A stretch of 11,768 bases of DNA from Chitinophagales bacterium. GTDB lineage: Bacteria > Bacteroidota > Bacteroidia > Chitinophagales > UBA8649. A model generated the notes under the pieces. That model saw only the letters and a list, made by a program, of their open reading frames with translations. It was not told the origin of the DNA and made no database searches. The first letter of the stretch is position 1. Every line of letters starts with the position of its first letter. Of this stretch, positions 6,585 to 11,768 are shown one piece after another. Both the position numbers and the translations under genes were made by a program. The stretch is from assembly GCA_016777395.1 (NCBI GenBank), contig JADHRO010000041.1, positions 1-11,768 of the forward strand, written 5' to 3'.

Positions 6585-7829
6585 ATGAATAGTATAGAAC
6601 TTATCGACTCGTTTGCCGAGTTTAAAGATTTCAAAAACATTGACCGACCTACCATGATGAAAGTCTTGGAAGATGTTTTTAAGACCCTGCTTAGGAAAAA
6701 GTATGGTAATGCAGATAATTTTGATGTTATCGTCAATACAGACAAGGGAGATTTGGAAATTTGGAGAACAAGAGAAATTGTCGCCGACGGAGCAGTTGAG
6801 GATGATTTGACTCAAATTCCTATCACTGAGGCAATAGCAATTGAAGAGGATTATGAGGTGGGTGAAGATTGTTATGAAAAAGTTATTATCGAAAATTTTG
6901 GAAGACGGGCTGTTCTTGCTGCAAGACAAACTTTAATATCGCGCATACTCGAGTTAGAGAAGGATGAGGTATATAAAAAGTACAAAGACAGAGTTGGAGA
7001 CATCATCAATGCGGAAGTTTACCAAGTTTGGAAAAAGGAAATTTTATTGATTGACGACGAAGGGAATGAATTGATTCTGCCTAAATCTGAGCAAATCAGA
7101 ATGGACTATTTTAAGAAAGGAGAGACAGTGAAAGCTGTAGTGAAGAAGGTTGAGCTTAAAAACAACAACCCATTTGTAATTTTATCAAGAACGGATAATG
7201 CATTTTTGGCTAAATTATTAGAATTAGAAGTACCAGAAATTTTTGATGGCCTTATTACAATTAAGAAAATAGTTCGCGAGCCTGGAGAAAAAGCAAAAGT
7301 GGCAGTTGAGTCTTATGACGATAGAATTGATCCAGTTGGAGCTTGTGTTGGAATGAAAGGAAGCCGTATTCATGGCATAGTGCGTGAATTGAAAAATGAA
7401 AACATAGACATTTTGAATTACACCGATAATCTAAAGTTAATGACGCAAAGAGCATTGTCTCCTGCTAAAATTGAATCTTTAGATATCGATGAGGAAAATA
7501 AATCAATCGCGGTATATTTAAAACCAGATCAAGTTTCCTTGGCAATTGGGAAAAGAGGAATGAATATTAAGCTTGCGGGAAGAATGGTCGGGTTTGATAT
7601 AGAAGTTTTCAGAGATACGGATGATGATGAAGTAGATATTGACATCGAAGAGTTCGCTGATGAAATCGATGGTTGGGTGATTGACGAACTGAAAAAAATT
7701 GGCTGTGATACAGCTAAAAGTGTTTTAGAACTAAGCGAAAGTGAAGTTATTAGAAGAACAGATTTGGAAGATGAAACAGTTAAAGAAATATTTGAAATTC
7801 TTAAATCAGAATTTGAAGCGGATGAATAG
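6585..7829 (+). CDS. nusA: Transcription termination/antitermination protein NusA
   Basis: NusA binds RNA polymerase and the nascent RNA and modulates pausing, termination and antitermination. The 414 residues show the N-terminal polymerase-binding domain (about 1-130, including NIDRPTMMKVLEDVF and RRAVLAARQTL), an S1 domain (about 135-202, ending PFVILSRT), KH1 with DPVGACVGMKGSRI (249-262, GxxG at 256-259), and KH2 with SLAIGKRGMNIKLAGRM (318-334, GxxG at 322-325). A strongly acidic stretch (DTDDDEVDIDIEEF, 344-357) then leads into one helix-hairpin-helix-like C-terminal unit. It lacks the two acidic repeats of the roughly 495-residue Escherichia coli protein, which is usual outside the gammaproteobacteria. 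The gene is the second of the rimP-nusA-infB block. There is no Shine-Dalgarno sequence; the start is preceded by the A-rich CCGATAAAAA. Confidence 0.97.
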   Translation: MNSIELIDSFAEFKDFKNIDRPTMMKVLEDVFKTLLRKKYGNADNFDVIVNTDKGDLEIWRTREIVADGAVEDDLTQIPITEAIAIEEDYEVGEDCYEKVIIENFGRRAVLAARQTLISRILELEKDEVYKKYKDRVGDIINAEVYQVWKKEILLIDDEGNELILPKSEQIRMDYFKKGETVKAVVKKVELKNNNPFVILSRTDNAFLAKLLELEVPEIFDGLITIKKIVREPGEKAKVAVESYDDRIDPVGACVGMKGSRIHGIVRELKNENIDILNYTDNLKLMTQRALSPAKIESLDIDEENKSIAVYLKPDQVSLAIGKRGMNIKLAGRMVGFDIEVFRDTDDDEVDIDIEEFADEIDGWVIDELKKIGCDTAKSVLELSESEVIRRTDLEDETVKEIFEILKSEFEADE

Positions 7830-7898
7830 AGCTTCTTCATTGTGTATGGATCTTAAATAAAAATCGCCAGAAGGCAAAAACAAAAACATAAATAATTT

Positions 7899-10619
7899 AT
7901 GTCAGAATTTAAACCAAAAAGACTGATTGCTGCTGCAAAAACATTAAATGTTGGCACAGGAACGATCATCGACTTCTTAAGAGGTAAAGGCTTCGAAGTC
8001 GAGGATAAACCAACCACTAAATTGGATGAGGATATGTATGTAACCTTGTTAAGTGAATTTGGTGATGCTAAATCATTGAAAGAAACGGCAGATAATATTC
8101 AGTTGGGAAACAAGAACAAGAATATCAAACTTGAACTTACAGCAGATGGCAAAACAAAAACTGTAGAAGTAAAGGATGAGCCTGTTGATAGGCCTAAGGT
8201 TGAATTAACCGGTCCTAAAGTGGTTGGGAATGTTGATTTGGATAAAAAACCGACCCATAAAGATGTAGAACCTAAAGTTGAAAAACTTGCTTCAAAACCT
8301 GTAGAAGTAAAGGATGAGCCAGAACTGGACAAAATAGAAAAAACCAAATTAACTGGTACTAAGGTAGTTGGCAATATTAATGATGAGTCTAAAGCAAAGG
8401 AAGAACCTAAAGAAGAAAAGCTTGATGAAAAGCCTGAAGAGGAGCCTAAAAAAGAGAAGCCTTCAGTAGGGGAGCCGAGTGAAGTAAAGGGGGGTAAAAG
8501 TGATGCGCAAGAATTTATTGAAACTAAACGGGTCGCGTTACAAGGAACAAAGGTCTTAGGGAAAATTGTGCTTGAAGAGAAAAAACCAAAAGAAAAGAGC
8601 GCAAGTGGTGAGGATGCTAAACGAAAGAGAAAACGTTTTAAGAAGAGTGCTAAAATTGATCCTAAAGCTTCACGAACGGTAAAGTCTAAGCAACAACGAC
8701 CTGAAGATAGAGTCGTGAGTGAGAAAGAAATTGAGGAAAAGCTGAAAGCTACAATGGCCAAATTACAAGCGGCTACCTCAGGTAAGAGTAATCGTGCGAA
8801 ATTAAGAAGAGCTAAACGTCAAGGTATTCAGGAAGCTGAAGAAATAAAGGCAGAAGAACAAAGTGCGGAAGACAAAAAAATCAAAGTTACTGAGTTTATT
8901 ACGGTTAGTGATATTGCTCATATGTTGGATGTAAACCCTACTGAAATTATTACGAAGTGTTTCACACTTGGAGTAATGGTGTCTATTAATCAGCGTTTAG
9001 ATGCGGAAATTATAGAGTTAATCGCAGATGAATATGGTTACGAAATTGAGTTTATTTCTGCTGCAGATACAGAAGATTTTGAAGAGGAAGTTGATTCAGA
9101 AGAAGATTTAGCGCCGAGAGCTCCTGTAGTAACTATTATGGGGCACGTGGATCATGGTAAAACATCCTTGCTGGATTATATTCGTGAAGCAAATGTTGCT
9201 GATAAAGAGGCTGGAGGTATCACCCAGCATATCGGGGCCTACGAGGTCGGCTTAGAGAAAGGCAAAATAACATTCTTAGATACTCCTGGTCACGAAGCAT
9301 TTACAGCAATGCGAGCTCGTGGTGCCAAATTAACAGATATCGCTGTAATCGTTATTGCGGCAGATGATGACATTATGCCACAAACCAAAGAGGCAATTAG
9401 CCATGCGCAGTCTGCAGGCGTGCCTATGATTTTTGCGATTAATAAAATCGATAAACCAGGAGCAAATCCTGATAATGTGAAAAACCAATTATCTCAAATG
9501 AATTTAATTATTGAGGAATGGGGTGGTAAATACCAATCACAAGATTTATCCGCAAAAATGGGAACAAACGTGGATTTGTTGCTTGAAAAGATTATTCTAG
9601 AATCCGAATTGCTTGAACTTAGAGCAAATCCGGATAAGGCGGCTTCAGGAGCAGTGATTGAAGCTTCATTAGATAAAGGTCGTGGATATGTAGCTACCAT
9701 GCTCGTTGACGGTGGCACACTTAATGTCGGAGATTTTCTTGTTGCAGGATCTTGCTCCGGAAAAGTGAAAGCTATGTTTAACCACAAAGGAGAGAAAGTG
9801 GAAAATATAGGTCCAGCACAACCCGTTCAAATATTGGGCCTGGATGGAGCTCCTGCAGCAGGTGAACGTTTTAAAGTTTTTTCAACTGAACAAGAAGGTA
9901 AATCAATGGCTTCTAAACGGAGTCAATTGGAAAGAGAGCATGGTCTGAGAACGCAGAAACATATTACACTTGATGAGATTGGAAGACGTCTTGCTTTGGG
10001 TACATTCAAGGAGTTGAATGTAATTGTTAAAGGTGATGTGGATGGTTCTATTGAAGCACTCTCAGATTCATTACAAAAACTATCTACGGAAGAAATTCAA
10101 GTAAATATTTTACACAAAGGCGTAGGAGCAATTTCTGAATCAGATATCATGTTGGCTTCTGCATCGGATGCAATTATCATTGGTTTCCAAGTTCGTCCTT
10201 CCCCTCAAGCTCGAAATGTAGCAGAACACGAAGGCGTAGAAATCAGATTGTACTCCGTAATATACAAAGCTATTGAAGAAATTACCGCTGCGATGGAAGG
10301 AATGTTGGAGCCTACTATCGAAGAAAAAATAACAGGTAATCTTGAGGTTCAAGAAGTATTCAAAATCACTAAGGTGGGAACTGTTGCTGGTTGTATGATG
10401 ACAGACGGAAAAATCAAGCGAGATCATTTGGTTCGTGTGATTAGAGATGGCATCGTGCTACATGCAGGCAAGTTGGCCTCATTGAAACGATTCAAAGACG
10501 ATGTAAAAGAAGTTGTTTCTGGTCAGGATTGTGGTCTTCATATCAAGAATTTTAACGATATCCAAGAAGGAGATGTTATTGAAGCTTATACTGAGGTTGA
10601 GATCCAAAGAACCTTATAA
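7899..10619 (+). CDS. infB: Translation initiation factor IF-2
   Basis: IF-2 is the GTPase that brings initiator fMet-tRNA to the 30S subunit and promotes 70S joining. The 906-residue protein begins with an IF2-N-like unit (PKRLIAAAKTLNVGTGTIID). A long, highly charged Lys/Glu/Pro-rich arm follows (about 80-325) with three copies of an L-x-G-x-K-V-h-G-x-h motif at 103-112, 151-160 and 214-223. Next come a second IF2-N unit (about 330-385) and the G domain. The G domain shows GHVDHGKT (415-422), GGITQHIGAY (switch I), DTPGHEAFTAMRARGA (from 461), NKID (515-518) and a SAK G5 motif. Domains II-IV follow, with GVGAISESDIMLASASDAII and the C-terminal fMet-tRNA-binding barrel ending GDVIEAYTEVE. 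The gene starts 69 bases after nusA without an obvious terminator, so it is likely in the same operon. Confidence 0.98.
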   Translation: MSEFKPKRLIAAAKTLNVGTGTIIDFLRGKGFEVEDKPTTKLDEDMYVTLLSEFGDAKSLKETADNIQLGNKNKNIKLELTADGKTKTVEVKDEPVDRPKVELTGPKVVGNVDLDKKPTHKDVEPKVEKLASKPVEVKDEPELDKIEKTKLTGTKVVGNINDESKAKEEPKEEKLDEKPEEEPKKEKPSVGEPSEVKGGKSDAQEFIETKRVALQGTKVLGKIVLEEKKPKEKSASGEDAKRKRKRFKKSAKIDPKASRTVKSKQQRPEDRVVSEKEIEEKLKATMAKLQAATSGKSNRAKLRRAKRQGIQEAEEIKAEEQSAEDKKIKVTEFITVSDIAHMLDVNPTEIITKCFTLGVMVSINQRLDAEIIELIADEYGYEIEFISAADTEDFEEEVDSEEDLAPRAPVVTIMGHVDHGKTSLLDYIREANVADKEAGGITQHIGAYEVGLEKGKITFLDTPGHEAFTAMRARGAKLTDIAVIVIAADDDIMPQTKEAISHAQSAGVPMIFAINKIDKPGANPDNVKNQLSQMNLIIEEWGGKYQSQDLSAKMGTNVDLLLEKIILESELLELRANPDKAASGAVIEASLDKGRGYVATMLVDGGTLNVGDFLVAGSCSGKVKAMFNHKGEKVENIGPAQPVQILGLDGAPAAGERFKVFSTEQEGKSMASKRSQLEREHGLRTQKHITLDEIGRRLALGTFKELNVIVKGDVDGSIEALSDSLQKLSTEEIQVNILHKGVGAISESDIMLASASDAIIIGFQVRPSPQARNVAEHEGVEIRLYSVIYKAIEEITAAMEGMLEPTIEEKITGNLEVQEVFKITKVGTVAGCMMTDGKIKRDHLVRVIRDGIVLHAGKLASLKRFKDDVKEVVSGQDCGLHIKNFNDIQEGDVIEAYTEVEIQRTL
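8161..8320 (+). repeat. 22-bp exact direct repeat inside the infB arm
   Basis: The 22-base sequence at 8161-8182 (beginning CTGTAGAAGTAAAGG) recurs exactly at 8299-8320. The two copies are 138 bases apart, a whole number of codons, so both encode VEVKDEP (residues 89-95 and 135-141). Each copy lies shortly before an L-T-G-x-K-V-V-G-N motif, so the pair marks an in-frame tandem duplication of about 46-48 codons that has since diverged elsewhere. A third, more diverged copy of the protein motif lies near residue 214. Confidence 0.85.
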
Positions 10620-10669
10620 AATATTGTAAGATTATATTAACTAGGTGAAATAGTACGTTATTAAGAACT

Positions 10670-11533
10670 ATGACAAAAGTTGTTGGAAGTATAGTGAAAA
10701 GCGCTCTAAAATCTTTGTTGACCTTGGTCTTTTTGTTATTACTCATGACAACGAGTAGGGCACAGAATTTCGAAGTTGGCGCTTGGATGGGAGGAGCTAA
10801 TTATTTTGGTGATCTCAACTCAAATGCTAGCTTTTCTATGATTCGTCCTGCAGGAGGAGTTTTTCTCAGAAACAACTTCAATACAAGATGGGTTCTTAAA
10901 AGCTCTATTTCCTTTGGTCAATTAACATTTGATGACAAAAAATCTTCAAATAGTTTTAATCGCCAACGTAATCTTCATTTTAAGTCGAACGTGGGAGAGA
11001 TAGCAGCCATGTTGGAATTAAACTTCTTGGAGTTTAATAAGAAAAAGAAACAGCAATGGTTCAGTCCTTACTTTACCATTGGATTTGCTGCTTTTTACTT
11101 CAACCCACAAGCTGAGTTTCAAGGCGAGTGGTACTACCTTCAACCTTTAGGAACAGAAGGCCAAAACGATCCAAGCTATTCAAATTTAGATAAATATAGA
11201 ATAGTAAACTTTGCTATACCCATTGGAGGCGGATTGAAATTTAGTGTGGGTAGAAATTGGAATGTTGGAATCTTCGGGGATATAAGAATTGCATTTACTG
11301 ACTATTTAGATGATGTAAGTGGAGTATATGCTAGTCCATTATCCTTTGACCAAGGTTCTACCGGACTAGCTTACGCGCTCAGTGATCGCTCGGGAGAAAT
11401 AGGTGAGCCAATTGCAGAGCCAGGTAAACAGCGAGGAACATCCGCAAAAAATGATTTTTATTTGTTTGCTGGGGTTTCCGTTTCCTACACTATTTTTAGA
11501 CTTAAATGCCCAACACCAGGAGCAGTCAGGTGA
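10670..11533 (+). CDS. porG: PorG-like (DUF6089) outer-membrane beta-barrel, probable type IX secretion component
   Basis: The 287-residue protein has a signal peptide (hydrophobic core LLTLVFLLLLM, probable cleavage near SRA-Q, residues 29-32). The mature part consists of alternating beta strands rich in Gly and aromatics: FEVGAWMGGANYFGDLN at the N-terminus, FSPYFTIGFAAFYFNP in the middle, a GGGLKF/NWNVGIFGDIRIAFTDYLDD strand pair, and FYLFAGVSVSYTIF near the C-terminus. Together with its place directly upstream of uppS, this matches the Bacteroidota DUF6089 family, which includes Porphyromonas gingivalis PorG, an outer-membrane protein needed for type IX secretion. PorG is thought to associate with the PorK/PorN ring. 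The family call is firm. Whether this copy serves type IX secretion is an inference, because no other secretion genes are in view. The gene starts 50 bases after infB and ends 32 bases before uppS. Confidence 0.8.
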   Translation: MTKVVGSIVKSALKSLLTLVFLLLLMTTSRAQNFEVGAWMGGANYFGDLNSNASFSMIRPAGGVFLRNNFNTRWVLKSSISFGQLTFDDKKSSNSFNRQRNLHFKSNVGEIAAMLELNFLEFNKKKKQQWFSPYFTIGFAAFYFNPQAEFQGEWYYLQPLGTEGQNDPSYSNLDKYRIVNFAIPIGGGLKFSVGRNWNVGIFGDIRIAFTDYLDDVSGVYASPLSFDQGSTGLAYALSDRSGEIGEPIAEPGKQRGTSAKNDFYLFAGVSVSYTIFRLKCPTPGAVR

Positions 11534-11565
11534 AATGATTAACTTTACAAAGCGATCCAAGTAAC

Positions 11566-11768
11566 ATGAGTCTGAAAGAATCAATAAATTTAGAAAATCT
11601 ACCTGAACATATCGCTATTATCATGGATGGTAATGGTAGATGGGCTAAGGAAAAAGGAAAGAATAGAATTTTTGGACACAAAAATGGAGTTAAATCAGTT
11701 CGTGAAGTCAGTGAAGCCTGCGCTGAACTTGGCGTTTCTTTCTTAACACTTTATGCATTTTCTTCAGA
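11566..11768 (+). CDS. uppS: Isoprenyl transferase / undecaprenyl diphosphate synthase (5' part, cut by window edge)
   Basis: UppS condenses isopentenyl diphosphate units onto farnesyl diphosphate to make the C55 lipid carrier for peptidoglycan and O-antigen units. It acts at the inner face of the cytoplasmic membrane. The 67 visible codons from ATG 11566 contain LPEHIAIIMDGNGRWA (12-27) with the catalytic Asp21 and the diphosphate-binding Gly/Asn/Arg. They also contain GHKNG (37-41) and LTLYAFSS (60-67), the start of the family's LYAFSTENW motif. About three quarters of the usual roughly 245-residue protein lies beyond the window. It follows the PorG-like gene by 32 bases on the same strand, the arrangement seen in many Bacteroidota, where bamA and skp-like genes come next. 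Confidence 0.96.
   Translation, partial: MSLKESINLENLPEHIAIIMDGNGRWAKEKGKNRIFGHKNGVKSVREVSEACAELGVSFLTLYAFSS

Noticed and set aside
8099..8761. 220-codon open frame on the minus strand inside infB
   Set aside because: It is the antisense of the Lys/Glu-rich IF-2 arm. Its Ser/Phe/Leu-rich translation is a composition artefact and resembles no protein.

Overview
This window is an AT-rich chromosomal segment from a member of the Bacteroidota. Four things point to that phylum: a long single-chain PurL of the Bacteroidota type, an IF2 with repeated L-x-G-x-K-V-x-G motifs in its N-terminal arm, a PorG-like (DUF6089) outer-membrane barrel directly upstream of uppS, and the general absence of Shine-Dalgarno sequences. 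The genus cannot be resolved from the sequence alone.

Positions 1-3592 (minus strand) carry purL, which lacks only its last few dozen codons at the window edge. The divergent gap to its right (3593-3974) holds what looks like a decayed N-terminal piece of a PrsW-family membrane protease gene on the plus strand. It is followed by a 220-residue lipoprotein built almost entirely of a spondin (Spondin_N) domain (3975-4637). Next is a MeaB/ArgK-type GTPase (4837-5829), the chaperone family for B12-dependent methylmalonyl-CoA mutase. Its guanine-recognition motifs are unusual. No mutase gene lies in the window.

After a 256-bp gap comes the conserved rimP-nusA-infB block (6086-10619), which covers 30S maturation, transcription elongation/termination and translation initiation. 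A strong GC-rich hairpin followed by a T-rich stretch lies only 14 bp before the rimP start, where it could act as an attenuator for the operon. Fifty bases after infB begins a second same-strand pair: a PorG-like outer-membrane protein linked to type IX secretion, and uppS (undecaprenyl diphosphate synthase), which is cut by the right edge after 67 codons. The right half is therefore a core information-processing and envelope-biogenesis cluster. The middle (about 3.6-6.05 kb) is a more variable segment with a gene remnant, an accessory lipoprotein and loosely packed intergenic DNA.

I found no tRNA, rRNA, CRISPR array, insertion sequence or phage gene. I also found no convincing new multi-gene system. 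The points most worth following up are the MeaB variant, the bacterial spondin lipoprotein, the rimP leader hairpin and the PrsW remnant.
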